Assembly (NCBI RefSeq): GCF_004027225.2
Contig: NC_046358.1
Location: 1,110,911 to 1,174,910, forward strand
Length of the DNA stretch: 64,000 nucleotides
Source: Strigops habroptila
Taxonomy: Eukaryota; Chordata; Aves; Psittaciformes; Psittacidae
Direction of reading: 5' to 3'
How positions within the stretch are numbered: the first letter of the stretch is position 1; the number at the start of each line of letters is the position of its first letter. Shown here piece by piece: positions 10,489-23,357 of the stretch. The translations under genes and the position numbers were made by a program. The notes beneath the pieces were generated by a model. That model searched no databases. It was not told the DNA's origin and was given only the letters and a program-made list of their open reading frames with translations.

Positions 10489-12685
10489 GTCTCCCACAAA
10501 GGTTTTCCTTACCCTGTTGAGATGTCTCCTGTGCCAGAAATCCTCATCTCAGGTGCCACATCCAGACCATAGTTGGCTCTTCACCCATTGAGACATTAGC
10601 CCACCTCTTCACCTCTCCCTTCCCACTCCCTGATATGCTGCCACAGCTTCTCCCAAGCATTTTAGCTGGAATGGAGGAGCTGAGAACCACCAAGGCAATG
10701 GGCACCAGGACCTGGGAAGGGGCAGCCAATGGGATTCTGCAACAGCCCTTGGCTGTCCTGATGAGCAGATGAGGTACAGATGAGCCCTCAGGGCTCCCAG
10801 GCCTCCAACCCAGCCTTGCCCCAGGTGAAGGCAGCTCTTTTAGTGGCTGCTGGAGTAGTAATGCTCCACAGTTGGTATGCTGGGGTCTTTCAACACGTTA
10901 CACCACTTTTTTTAGTTTCCAGCTGCGTTCTGCCCACCAAAAGCTTTTCATAATGTGAACTTGTTTGACTTTTGTTCTTCCTGCTTCTTTTTTCTTTTAT
11001 TTTTCCACCCTCTGTCTTATCAGTCTCAACCTGGCCAGATTTATATCCTCCAAAGGTAAAGTGCAGCCCATCTGAGGGGCAATAAACCAAAGTTCAGGCA
11101 CCCAGCAGTAACGCTCACCACTGCGGAGCAATTCAGAAAGTGAAATTAAGACCAAGTGAACAGGCACAGTCCGAGTCAGCATCACGCTCCCCAGAGCATT
11201 GACACGTACCCAACCTCTTCCTGAAGGTGACCAGAAGTGGAAACTATGTGGGAGCTGAGCTAGTTCTAACCTCTTCATGTGTTAGGGGTGTTGGCTGCCA
11301 GGAGAACCAGAGCTGCCATCAGCAAATGCAGAGCAAAACCCAAACCCTGACCCACCTCATTGCTGTGGACAACACGAGGGGGTTGTCCTATTCTGCCTCA
11401 TTGCCACCAACAGGACTGCTTTGAGGTGACTCCTCATGCCACCACTGTGGGCAGGAGATGGGTGGCAATGCAGAGGGTGCTGCCCTTGTTCTAGGTGTTG
11501 CTTATAGGTGGTCACAGAGGGTTGGGGTTTAGACTGTGACTTGTGGACACAAAGTCCTCCAAGTCTGGTTTGAGGCTCTCAGTGGTAACTGGATGGAGGA
11601 AGAAGCTTTTGCTGCAGGTAAACACAGAGGTGTCCATTTGCCTGAGCCTCAGACACTCCTTTCATCAGTACATTCCCTTACAAAAACACTGGGGAGAGGA
11701 GGAGAGAGGAAGGTGATTGCACCCACACCATCCCTTCGTAAATCACAGGCTGGAGCCTGCTCTCATGCCTGCCACCGTTGCCTCTTAATGATAGCTGTGC
11801 GTGAGCAGAGAGCCGGGCTTTGTGCAGCAGGCACCTCTAATTAAACCTCTCTGCTCCCTAGGAAGACATTCATGTTTTCCCCTGGGGTGGAAGGGAATGG
11901 ACTCATCTGTGGCCATTCCCGTGGGTTAATATCTCAAACACTTTCACACAGGGAGGCAGTTTGTCTTGTTTTCACAGTACCTGATGCTCCTGGCGTTGCT
12001 TCTGGGTTATGGGATTTTGAAAACTCCTTGAAGAAGGAAGAGGAAAACCATGTATCCAGGTTTACTGGTCAGGTGTGGGTGTTGTTTGCCTGCTCTAAGG
12101 TTGGGCAGTAGGAGAAGGCTCCTCAGTTGCTGTACATGACCAGAATGATACTGCAAATTCTCCCTTGCTCATACTCCAGCCCTTAATGTCTGACACAGGC
12201 AGGACTTTGTGATGGAGAGTGTGTCCCAGACTGCACCCAAGCAAATCCTCTGATTGGAATTAGATAGACTTCAAGAGGCTTGATCCATGCCCAGATCCAC
12301 ATGAGAAGAGAGTCAGGTCCCTCAGGCTGGCAGGGGAAGGAGCCCTGTACCACCAGGCACCTGCAGGCCAGCATCTCTAGATGATCTCCAGATGGGTTTC
12401 GTGCATTGCTGACTCACGTTCATCTTCCCAACACCTGAGAACACCTAAGCTGCAGGAGACATCTGAGCTATGGGAATGGCAGTTTGCCCCACTGAAGTCA
12501 AAGGGCTGATTCCCAAACAGTGTGAGTCAGCACCCTCCAGCTGATCCTGCAGAGCTGCAGTAGCTGAAAACCCAAGTCCAGCACCCAGCACATGCTCACT
12601 TCAACCAGACACTCCAATGAAGGCAGAGTAGGGTGTGAATAACATGGGGAAAATGTTGGGTTGGATCCCCCCCTTTTTGTGCAAT

Positions 12686-12962
12686 AGAATCATAGCATGG
12701 TTTGGGTTGGAAAGGACCATAAGATCATCCAGCTTCAACCCCCTGCCACGGGCAGGGACACCTTCCACTAGAGCAGGTTGCTCTAAGCCCCTGTGTCCAA
12801 CCTGGCCTTGAACACTGCCAGGGATGGGGCAGCCACAGCTTCTCTGGGCACCCTGTGCCAGCGCCTCAGCACCCTCACAGGGAAGAGCTTCTGCCTTATC
12901 TCCAACCTGAACTTCCCCTGTTTTAGTTTAAACCCATCACCCCTTGTCCTATCACTACAGAA
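12686..12962 (-). mobile_element. CR1 LINE fragment, second 3' subtype
   Basis: Minus-strand CR1. Beyond the shared 3' module it continues as TTATCTCCAACCTGAACTTC and CCCTTGTCCTATCAC instead of the TCATCTCAATCTCCCCTCTG form seen in most copies. The same variant occurs near 34.4 and 41.4 kb, so it is a distinct subfamily. Confidence 0.88.
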
Positions 12963-14508
12963 GGGGCAGGGTGAGAGTAATCCTGGCATGAACAGCTCTC
13001 AGCATTAACTGTAGATCCATAGGACTGTCCAGTTGGATGCTGTGAGTTGTTACTGCTTGAAAATGGAGTTGATAAAGCTTCACCAGCTGAAAAATGAATG
13101 CCAGAAGAGCTGCAGCTCAGCGGGCCAAGCTGCTGCACTCAGCTGGGCAGGAGCAGGTTGAGCAGGATAAATGGAGACCAAATGTACCAGAGCTGTGCTC
13201 GCTGCGGGGCTCTGCCAGTGTGAGCAGGTAACACCCTAGGTGTGGTGAGGCCACTGCCTCAGCAATCCTCTTGACATGGAAGCACCCTCTTCCCTGTGCT
13301 CCTCTGCATCTGCTCTCAGCTTGGAAATGAGGAAGGAAGCTCCCTCATGTGTGATTTAAGTTATGGAACATCCAATACTCCAGCTTGGGAGGCAGTTGAG
13401 GTGCTGCTCTCCTCGAGATCTGGGGTACAGCCCGTGGTGTGGAGGCAGTGAAGAGGGAGCAGTTCATTACTAACAGAGCTGGGGGGCATCCCATGATCCT
13501 GGCAGCTGGCAAGTGCCCCACGAACAAAAGGAGGTGGCCGAGCTGAGCTGTGGAGCATCTTGCCACAGCCCATTCAGGGTGGCAAGAGTTTACACTTGGC
13601 CAAATGCAGTTGGGCAAATTTAGAAATAGGATGAAAAAGGGCAACAAAAGCTCCTAAATCCCACTGCTGGAGGCTGGGAAGCTTTGCAGAGAGGCTCCCC
13701 ATGTGCCTGTCCTGTTCCTGTCCTCTCCTCTGGGCATCCAGAGCCATGTGTGTGCTCCCAAGCTGGACTTGAGCACTGGGAGAGGGGATGGACCCATGTC
13801 CATGCAGCTGCCTGTGGCTCCTCTGAGCCCAAAGGGAGGATGAAGGGAGGAGAGCAGCTCCCGCCCAGTGCCTGCTCAGTGGAAGGAGATGTCGTGCAAG
13901 TCTAATCACAGCCTTGGAAGGGAGGGCTGAGGGAGGCTGGAAGAAACAAGCCGAGCAGTCCAAGCCCGCCTGCCACAGCCACATGCAGGCTAGACCAGAC
14001 AGGTCCCCAGAACATCTGCTCCATCCCTGGCACAAGCCCAGAGACACTCCTGCTCTCTGCTCCTGCCTGCCAAGACCTTGCGAGCGAACGGGCAAAGGTT
14101 GGAAGAACCATCTAAAGCAGAGGAGAAGACTGTGGGAGAGCTCTGGGCTGTCACCACCCCACGGTCCCTGTTCTCCCTAGAGCTCAGTGTGTGATGCCAA
14201 CTCCAACATGATCAGTCCTTGATAAGCCAAGTGCACGTAGCTGCCAGGTCTTGCAGAGGCCATGCTCCACTCCAGCACCACATAGTGACAGGCACTCAGG
14301 TCCTCCTGTCTCAGCATCCTGTCCCCTCACAGCTTGAGCTAAAGAGGACTTGGTTGGCTCATGACATCCAGCCCAGCAGTACCCCCACACCAATCTCTTG
14401 CCAAGAGGTAGTACCAAGTGATCCCTTGGGATCACTCCTGGTTTCTGCAAACCCAGGTTTGCTGCAGGGACTGATCGTGCTCCTTCCTCCTGGCCCTTGC
14501 AGGAGATT

Positions 14509-14535
14509 GGGGGGGGGGGGGTGTGTGTGCGTGCC
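14509..14535 (+). repeat. G13 tract followed by TG repeat
   Basis: Thirteen G residues (14509-14521) run into TGTGTGTGCGTG. It is a simple-sequence tract in intron 1 that could be length-polymorphic or a sequencing-error hotspot. Confidence 0.9.
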
Positions 14536-16089
14536 AAGACTGTTAAAACATTCCTGCAGTGTAAGATTAGAAAGTGCCATTTCAAGCCTTAGATAAAGCC
14601 AGCCTCACACATCCTTCTATTCTACATGGAACAAAGAGCAAAGGGAACATTCCTCTGTTGGGTTTGGAATGATTTCTCATGGGACTGCTCTGAGTGTGGA
14701 ACTGGCTGTTCATGATGCAGAACCTGCTGGCATCATCCGCACGGGTTAGTGGCTTTACTGGAAGCCCAGACACCAGAGATCAGCCCAGATGAGAGCTGAG
14801 CAGGCTACAGAAGCCCAGGGTTTAGTGCTCACATGCAGGGGTAGCTCCACAGCCAGCAGTGATGCTGCTTGAGCCATTCCCAGCCTCTCTCACTCCTGTG
14901 ATGCTCCTTCCTTGTGCCAGCACAAGGGTTGGGAGTCACGTTCTGGAGCTGATCTGGCTGGAAAATAAACCAGTGAGTTAAGCAAATGTCCATGTGGGGG
15001 AATGGGGTTTGAGCCCCATCAGTTCCTGCTCTGGGTTGGAGTGATGCTGCTCACAGCTGCTGGGGATGAGGTGGTGGCCGGGGACAGCAGGAGGGTGAAA
15101 GTGCTGAAGCTGCTCCTGGAACCAAGATTAACTTGTCACAGTGGCTAGGAGAGAATCAGGACCATTTGCTTGTCTTTAGCTCAGGTTTCAGAGTGAAAAT
15201 CAAGTGGGAATGTGAAAGCAGAAAGGAGGGACGACCAGGATAAGGTTGCTGTATCTTGACAGCATCCCTAAGGGTTAACACAAGGAATGTCTCTGGCAGA
15301 GTTTGCTGACAGAAGGCTCCAAATGCTACAGTCAGGGACAGCAAGAGGAGTTGCCCAAAGCAAGCAGGCAATGCATGACCCCGTGTGGGTCAGCTGCATT
15401 TGTGTCCATCCCCATGGGAATGCCAGGCACTGACCAGGCTCTTCCCCCAGGGTGCTCCTTCCAGCACCAATGCTTCAAGCCAGGTAGCACATCCCAAGTA
15501 GTCATCTGTATATTCCTCTTTGTGAGGCTGTAAATGTCTCTGGTGCCCTTTCTCTGGTGGGAGCAGAGCCCTGCAGAGCCCTAAGGACGTGCTGAAGGAG
15601 GCACAGGAGACCTCTGTGAGCCCAGTGAGCTGCACATCACTGATGTGCACTTTGTGTCTTAGGAAGGGAGTGAGCTTCCTGCACAGGGTTTTGGGACTAA
15701 CACCTGATTCTCCTCCCCTCACTGTTCCCTGTCACTGTGCATCTTGTCCTCGGAACCCAAAGACAGAGCAGGGCTATTCCCAGCTGGGCAGGAGAGAGTG
15801 GTTAAACATTTTCCGACAAAACATGTTTTGTATCAGCAACGAGCATCATGGTTCTTATGGGGAGACTCTGTGGGAATCCAGGAATCTCAGCATGTTGCAG
15901 GTAAAACAAAAAACCGACAGCAAATACCCAGTTGGATGAACTCCCATTTCTGCCTTTCAGAGGTGACTGGGAAGTGATAAATCACCGTTTTCCTTATAGA
16001 ATTGTATCTACTGTGACATATCCAGAGTGGTTGGTAAAGCATGGATCAGAGCAGCCCTTCTGGGAATTGAAAAGGTTCAGTGAAACATG

Positions 16090-16535
16090 TTCAGAGGAGG
16101 CCCCGGAGCTGCTGCGAGGGCTGGAGCAGCTCTGCTCTGGAGCCAGGCTGAGAGAGCTGGGCTGGGGCAGCCTGGAGAAGAGAAGGCTCCTGAAGGGGAG
16201 ACCTTAGAGCAGCTCCAGTGCCTAAAGGGGCTCCAGGAAACCTGGAGAGGGGCTTTGGACAAGGGCCTGTAGGGACAGGACAAGGGGAATGGCTTTAACC
16301 TGCCAGAGGGGAGATTGAGATGAGCTCTGAGGCAGAAGCTCTTCCCTGTGAGGGTGCTGAGGCGCTGGCACAGGGTGCCCAGAGAAGCTGTGGCTGCCCC
16401 ATCCCTGGCAGTGTTCAAGGCCAGGTTGGACACAGGGGCTTGGAGCAACCTGCTCTAGTGGAAGGTGTCCCTGCCCGGGGAAGGGGCTGGAGCTGGAGGA
16501 GCTTTAAGGTCCCTTCCAACCGAAACTGTTCTAAA
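16090..16535 (+). mobile_element. CR1 LINE fragment with ORF2-tail remnant
   Basis: Plus-strand CR1 from the GAGGAGGCCCCGGAGCTGCT module to CCAACCGAAACTGTTCT. One frame keeps the CR1 ORF2 end similarity (ELLRGLEQL, then RLRELGWGSLEKRRL) before a stop. It has a poor 3' octamer tail. Confidence 0.9.
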
Positions 16536-17919
16536 ACACCAACAGAAAGAAGAAAGCTCAATGACACTACCCTAAACCCACCCAAGTGCTGCTGCCTGCA
16601 CACTTTGTGCCCATTCCCCCACGCAGCAGCTCCCCTGAGCCACGTGAATGATCCATCCGTGTGGATGCCAGCATGGATATTTATTTCTATTACATGGGCC
16701 AGGCCCAGTTCTGGCTCTTCATGCTCCTGCTGCAGCTCCCACACATGTACCTGCATCTCAGGGCAGCCTGGGATGAGAGAAGGGGTGAGGAAACCAAAAG
16801 CAGCCCCTCCACAAGACCCTGCTCACTCTGTGCAAGCTAAAGAGAAGATACCAGAGCCCGGAGTGCACGGTGAGGGGCTGAATACACCCTCCAAGGAACA
16901 CTCCAGAAGCTGGCCTGGTCCCTGCCACGTCTCCAGGAGCACAGTTGCCATCAGCTTAAACTGGTGGCAGCCTGTTTTCCTGCAGTGACCCTCAGAGCTC
17001 CCATGTGCCAAGGTTCAGCTCAAAGGAATTGTTCGCAAGTAGCCAAAAATACACAGGCAGGATGTGAGGAGGAAGCACGAAACGGGGTGGGAAGGGATGG
17101 CAGCGAGTGCTGCTGTGATTAGGCTAAGGCGGCTGGGAAAGCCTTCAGCATCAAATGTGATGTGATTCAAGAGATGAAGCTCCTCCCTCAAATCTTTGTC
17201 TCACCCTCCCAGAATGAGTTTTGCAGCAGGAAATGAGAGTTCTCAAGGCATTCCCTTCCCCAAGCCCAAGCTGCTGGAGGCAGACATGTGGAAAGGGAGG
17301 AGAGAGCAGAGTGAAGTAGCTACTCACTGGTGCGGGCAGGGGGAGATGGGCTGCAGCCCTCTCCCTTGCTTTGGGGAAGATACGATGGTGTGACCTTCCT
17401 ATATAGGGGGATAAGTAGTTCTTGGTTGAGGTTTACTAGTCATGTCTTATGTCTAACCGAGAGACCTCAGGATGATCGTGCTGGAGACAGGCTGAAGCTA
17501 AACATGGTCCCAAAGCAGGTCTCAGCCTAATAACAGGCGCTTCTCTGATGGAGAAAAGCTCTTGGCACGCTCAGTGCCCTGCTACATGCCTGAATTCTTG
17601 CCAAGTGAGTGAATCAATGTTTCAGGGAGTGACCAAAAATGCCCTTCCTTTAGGAGGAGGTGGTGGAAACATCCCGTCCATCTCAGCACCTCTGTCTCGC
17701 TCATGAACCAGGCAGCATGGGGGAGTCATTGACAAGGAAAACTCCCTCCGGCCCCTCCAAGGGCTGGTGAGGGACCAGCCATAGCACCCAGTTGTGTTTC
17801 CCTGAAGCATTCCAGCCCTGTTTAGGCTGGCACCAGCCAAGCAAGTGATGCTCAGGTTTAAGTATCATGGTCCTTCTGGGATTAAAGGCCTTTGCTGGGA
17901 AGTAATGTGGAAAAGGAAG

Positions 17920-18037
17920 GCCAGGTTGGACGGGGCTTGGAGCAACCTGCTCTAGTGGAAGGTGTTCCTGCCCGTGGCAGATGGTTAGAAATAGGTGATC
18001 TTAAGGTCCTTTCCAACCCAAACCATTCCATGATTCT
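17920..18037 (+). mobile_element. CR1 LINE 3' fragment
   Basis: Short plus-strand copy with the AGGCCAGGTTGGACGGGGCT variant (lacking the ACAG of most copies here) and a CCATTCCATGATTCTA tail; probably an older subfamily. Confidence 0.88.
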
Positions 18038-18805
18038 AAAATGAATCAGGCTGCCAAATTTATCTGTTAGGCTTCATGTAAAAGCAGTACCAAAGTGGGG
18101 GTGCTGAGGCCAGCTGAGGGGTGCACAGCATGGACATAAGGTGGAGTCAGGGTGAACTTACACACTAAAACATCAGTTAATGAACAATGAAGCACTTGAG
18201 TGATGAGCTCAAAGGAGCTGTGACAGCAAAGGCCAATCTGCCACTGACCTGTATGGTCATTGCTGGCAGTAGGTGAGTGATGGCCACAAGGGGCTAACAG
18301 TGACCACCCAGGTATGGTGGCAGTGTAGACCTGGCTGCTGGTGGGTGGACCAGCTCCCTTTAAACCTTCTGGAAGAAGCAGTTTTGCTATGAGTGCTTTG
18401 CATACACACACCACCACCTTCCAGGCATGGATGTGACAGCCCTGAGCAACTCAGGGGTTTGTCTTCAAGTCCAACCACAATAAAGAACAGTCAGAGCCTT
18501 CACACCACTGTGTGAAGCAGCAGGAACCCAGCAGGGATCCTGATACCTTCTCCATCCCCAGCCACCAGCTCACCCTGCTGTTTCACAACAGCCTTTGAGC
18601 CTGGAAAAGCCATAAGAGAAATGAGAAATTCTCTTGCTATACCACAAGGTGCACGTGAAGAACAGCTCTGAGATCCAGCACACATGAGCACAGGGTTTTG
18701 GTTACTGCCTGGACACGGGGGTGATTCAATGCCCTCCTTCAGGATGGGCTGGAGCAGAAGAGGGCAGTGCCCCGGGCCGTTATCCATCCCCTGCTCCGGA
18801 ACATG

Positions 18806-18818
18806 ACACACACACACA
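18806..18818 (+). repeat. Short CA dinucleotide repeat
   Basis: ACACACACACACA at 18806-18818 in intron 1. Confidence 0.8.
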
Positions 18819-19266
18819 TGCAGAGTCACTCCCTATTTTTACTGGCCTGAATGTCTGAGCCTTGATTTTTACGCAGAGAAAATAAAAAGGATCCTTTTCA
18901 TCAACAGAGTCAGTGTCAAATCCTTCCCCCCTCATAAAAACACAGCTGTAACTCCCTTGTGGTGATGCAGTGCCTGTAGTCTAGCACCAGGCTGGGAAAA
19001 GGGGATCATTTCTGGGGAGAGGTGTTGAATACAGAGCAGAGAAACCATCAGCACAACCACCACCAGTGCATTTCCTCAGCAAACCCTCTGGGTACCAGGC
19101 AAGCTGCACCCATAGGTGGTACCAGCCCTGGCACAGGATGGATGGAGCCCTCCAGCCTTCCCCTTGTGACCTTCTCCCCACAGCTCCCATCCACCACTCA
19201 CAGGACGAGGGGACAGGCTTTGCTCACAGGTGTGGGCACAAGCGAAAACAGGACAGAGGAAAACTT

Positions 19267-19797
19267 GTGTGTGGCTGCCCCTCAAATCCTGGGTCAGTTC
19301 TGGGCCCCTCACCCCAAGAGAGACATTGAGGGGCTGGAGCGGGGCCAGAGAAGGGCCCCGGAGCTGGTGCAGGGCCTGGAGCACAAGTGTGATGAGGAAC
19401 GGCTGAGGGACCTGGGGGGGTTCAGTCTGGAGAAGAGAAGGCTCAGGGGGGACCTTCTCGCTCTCTGCAACTGCCTGACAGGAGGATGGAGCCAGGAGGG
19501 GGCTGGTCTCTGCTCCCAAGGAACAAGGGATGGGACAAGAGGAAACGGCCTCAAGCTGCACCAGGGCAGGTTTAGGTGGAGATGAGGAACAATTCCTTCC
19601 CCAGAGGGTGCTCAGGCATTGGAACAGGCTGCCCAGGGCAGGGCTGGAGCCACCGGCCCTGGGGGTGCTCACACATGGTACGGCCGAGGCCCTCAGTGCC
19701 ATGGGTTAGTGGTGGCCTTGGCAGTGCTGGGAATAGCTGGACTTGATGATCTTGAAGGTCTTTTCCAACCTGCTTGGTTCTATGATTCCATGATTCT
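19267..19797 (+). mobile_element. CR1 LINE, longer family with readable ORF2 tail
   Basis: Plus-strand copy of a second CR1 family (also at 37.8 kb minus and 56.9 kb plus). A frame shows the reverse-transcriptase C-terminal region as found in CR1 ORF2: [20 protein letters not shown], then [20 protein letters not shown] and [13 protein letters not shown]. The 3' end reads CTTGATGATCTTGAAGGTCT and closes with TTCTATGATTCCATGATTC. 5'-truncated and non-autonomous. Confidence 0.9.
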
Positions 19798-20817
19798 TTT
19801 CCCAGGCAGCCTTGGGAACACGTCATGGCTTTTCTTCCTGGGGAGTACAAGTGACTCACGTTACACTTTCTCCCATTGGAGTAGTTTTGAACTGAGCTCT
19901 TTTAGTTTAACCCCTTTAATGAGCTTTTATACAAGATACATTCACCCGTCTCCTTCCATCCTTCCAAAAGCATCCATTAATATTTGGCACTATTTCTGGG
20001 CCTGTCCTAAACTGCAGCCCAAGTGCAGGTGATGCTCAGTCCCCCTGGCAAGAGACGGGCTCAGCAGCCACACAGCAAGCCCAGACCTGTGCCGTGGCTT
20101 TCCTCCACCCGGCTCCCGCAGGAGTCCTCCGGGAGAGAGGAAAAGGGCGAATCCAGGAGCTGTGACTCAGCACAGGGACTCTGCAAACAAGTCTTTCACT
20201 TTCAGAGGGGTAGTGGAGTCAGCTGCCAGTTTTTTCCCAAGATCTTGGAGATTGGGCCTATTTAAGCATCTCCCCTGGGTATTTATAGAGCAAGGCACTG
20301 TCTGGACTTGCTTTTGGTTGTGTTTCTTGAAGGGAGGTTTCTACCTCCTGGCAGGAATAACAAAGCTCCTCGTTGGGTTCAAGCAGCAGCAGAACCTTCC
20401 TCTCCCCAGCCTCTGCGGGCACTGAGAGCCTCCAGCCCTGGACTCCTCACCTGGACCTGAACTAAGGTCTGTTTGCACCTCACCTCCGGGCTGGAAAGAG
20501 CCACACACAGCATGTGGGTACGTGTGTGCTGGGGGGACACGGGAGCATTTCCCGGTGCTGTCTGTGGGTGGTTGTTGTATTCCGTGTCAGGACTTTTGTC
20601 AGTACAGGCATTTCTGCTCCCTGGTGTCAGCCTGGGTTTCTGAGCCACCGTTTCAGGCCCTGGGAGCTCAGCAGCAAAGCCAGCAGATCCCTCAGCAGAT
20701 CCAGGGGTCCTCAGCAGGGTTCTTGGGGTCTCCAGGGACTGCTCAAGCCAAACCTGGTGGCTGGACAAGGGCGTGGATGTTACCCTCTTGGTGCTGAGAA
20801 GTCAACCTCTGCATTTC

Positions 20818-20881
20818 CAATGGCAAGGGGTTGGAACTGGATGATCTTCAGGTCCTTTCCAACCCCAACCATTCTATGATT
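20818..20881 (+). mobile_element. CR1 LINE tail fragment
   Basis: A 64-base plus-strand 3' terminus: GGGGTTGGAACTGGATGATC through CCAACCATTCTATGATT. A very severe 5' truncation. Confidence 0.8.
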
Positions 20882-21471
20882 TGCTCAGGAAATACTTTTT
20901 AAGCCCAAATTACTGCTTCTGAGGAGGAGGGTGAACAAGGCACAGGCTGTCTGGGGGTATGATCCTCAGTACTGGGTGTAGGTCTTCCCCTGATGCTCTG
21001 CAGTATTTGGGCACAGTGCACAAGAAGTGGGGATTCACAGTGGCAGTGGGGGTCCATCAGAGCTGGTGGAAGGGTGGCTGGAGATCTGAGGTGCCTCAGC
21101 CTGAAAGAGCTGCTGCTGCTTCTCCTGTGGAGGGTGAAGAGCGCTTGGTTCTTCCCTGCTCAGACCTGTGCCAACCTGTTGGGCTGGGCTGTATTTATTC
21201 AGGTGCTTGTCTTCTGGAGAATCTCTGCGATGTGAAACATCCATGGACAGAGCAGGGAGTGTTTCTTCCAGACACTGAGCAGGTTGTACCCACCGCCTGT
21301 GACTCGAACTACAGTAACAGGGTACGTGCCATGCACACCCTGAGATGACACACGTGTTCACCCTCACCTCTTCCACAGGGCTTGTGTCTTCCCAACGTGA
21401 CCTGTAATCTTGGCTGGCTCAGTCACTGTAAGATAACTTGGAAGGGTGCCGTGGGTTGGGGGGAAGGAGGA

Positions 21472-21903
21472 TGCTGCGAGGGCTGGAGCAGCTCTGCTCT
21501 GGAGCCAGGCTGAGAGAGCTGGGCTGGGGCAGCCTGGAGAAGAGAAGGCTCCTTAAGAAGAGGCCTTAGAGCAGCTCCAGTGCCTAAAAGGGCTCCAGGA
21601 AACCTGGAGAGGGGCTTTGGACAAGGGCCTGTAGGGACAGGCCAAGGGGAATGGCTTTAACCTGCCAAAGGGGAGATTGAGGTGAGCTCTGAGGCAGAAG
21701 CTCTTCCCTGTGAGGGTGCTGAGGCGCTGGCACAGGGTGCCCAGAGAAGCTGTGGCTGCCCCATCCCTGGCAGTGTTCAAGGCCAGGTTGGACACAGGGG
21801 CTTGGAGCAACCTGCTCTAGTGGAAGGTGTCCCTGCCTGTGGCAGGGGGTTGGAACTGGAGGAGCTTTAAGGTCCCTTCCAAACCATTCCATGGTTCTAT
21901 GAT
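21472..21903 (+). mobile_element. CR1 LINE fragment
   Basis: Plus-strand copy from ATGCTGCGAGGGCTGGAGCA to ATTCCATGGTTCTATGATG. Near-identical to the copies at 16.1, 22.9 and 24.9 kb over most of its length, suggesting recent spread of one source subfamily. Confidence 0.92.
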
Positions 21904-22914
21904 GTGTCTGGCTGTCAGCTGCTTTGCTCTGGATTTGGGTTTCCCCTCATGCTTTCTGTCTAATCCAAAGATGATTTTCTTTCGGAGGGCATGTTCTTGG
22001 TAGAGACCCTCCCAAGGAGGTCTGAGTTTCTTTTGGTGAGCCCCAACAAGCATCCTTACTGGCAGGTTCAGAAAAGCAACTAAAGCAGAGTGGTGGTTTC
22101 ATCATTAGGAGGCTGGACCAGGCCACAGGAGACCCAGGTGAAGTTCTCTGGTCTGCCCCAGGCTCAGGATCCACCTCAGAAGCACTGTTAGAGATCTAAA
22201 CTGGACTGTGTGAATTTAGACCTGTTGCTGCCACATGAGGAGCACTGAGCACACATTCCAGTGCCCCACCAACACCCCAGAGCTGGTTTGTTAGTAGATT
22301 GATGTGGGATTGTAGCTTCACCTACCTGCCAGGTCCTTCAGTGTGATCATAGGGGGCAGGACAGGTTATGGGAGTTGCAGGATGCTCTTGGGGCCTGTCT
22401 GGAGCATGGACAACACAGGACACATCACAGTGTCTGTGCTCCCTTTGCTCTTGCTGGGTACAAGCAGACTTCTCCTTGCAGGACAGTCCATCAAAGAGCT
22501 TTCCCCAGTGTGATGTTCCCTCATGCAAGCACTCAGCCCCGCGGACAGACAGTACTTTGTTGTCCTGGGAAGTTAAAGATAACATCATGTGGTCCCAGCT
22601 AATGTTTCCAACCAGCGCTTTCTGTTACTTGCTTTGGCTTCTGCTACTGCAGCATTTCTGCCTGACCCATCCAGTGGGGCACGAGCTACATGCACAGACA
22701 CAGCACCCTCATCTCTGCCTCCCCCCTGCCCCAGGCAGGACCCCCATGAAGTGTTCCCATCACATTTGTTTCACCAGAATCTACTTGGCACAGGGACTCC
22801 CCTCACTACATCCTTGAGCACTCCAATGTGCTGCAGAATGAGGCTGTTCCCACCACCACCCTTGGGTTGACCTGACAGGGCATAAGGGACCACTGTGCAT
22901 GTTGGCATCACTCC

Positions 22915-23357
22915 AAGGGGTCCAACCTGGCCCCCAACACAGGAAGGATGTGGAGCTGTTGGAGCGAGGCCAGAGGAGGCCCCGGAGCTGCTGCGAGGGC
23001 TGGAGCAGCTCTGCTCTGGAGCCAGGCTGAGAGAGCTGGGCTGGGGCAGCCTGGAGAAGAGAAGGCTCCTGAAGGGGAGACCTTAGAGCAGCTCCAGTGC
23101 CTAAAGGGGCTCCAGGAGACCTGGAGAGGGGCTTTGGACAAGGGCCTGTAGGGACAGGCCAAGGGGAATGGCTTTAACCTGCCAGAGGGGAGATTGAGAT
23201 GAGCTCTGAGGCAGAAGCTCTTCCCTGTGAGGGTGCTGAGGCGCTGGCACAGGGTGCCCAGAGAAGCTGTGGCTGCCCCATCCCTGGCAGTGTTCAAGGC
23301 CAGGATCTTTAAGGTCTCTTCCAACTCAAACCGCTCTGTGAGTCTATGATTCTATGA
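22915..23357 (+). mobile_element. CR1 LINE fragment with 3' internal deletion
   Basis: Plus-strand copy including the GGATGTGGAGCTGTTGGAGC module. After GTTCAAGGCCAGG it jumps to ATCTTTAAGGTCTCTTCC, losing about 100 bases of the usual 3' region, but it keeps the tail GAGTCTATGATTCTATG. Confidence 0.9.

Noticed and set aside
13574..14095. 173-codon minus-strand open frame
   Set aside because: No domain, no conserved motif, overlapping open frames on the other strand; taken as chance.
19076..19702. 208-codon minus-strand open frame
   Set aside because: Antisense of the CR1 ORF2 tail at 19.3-19.8 kb.
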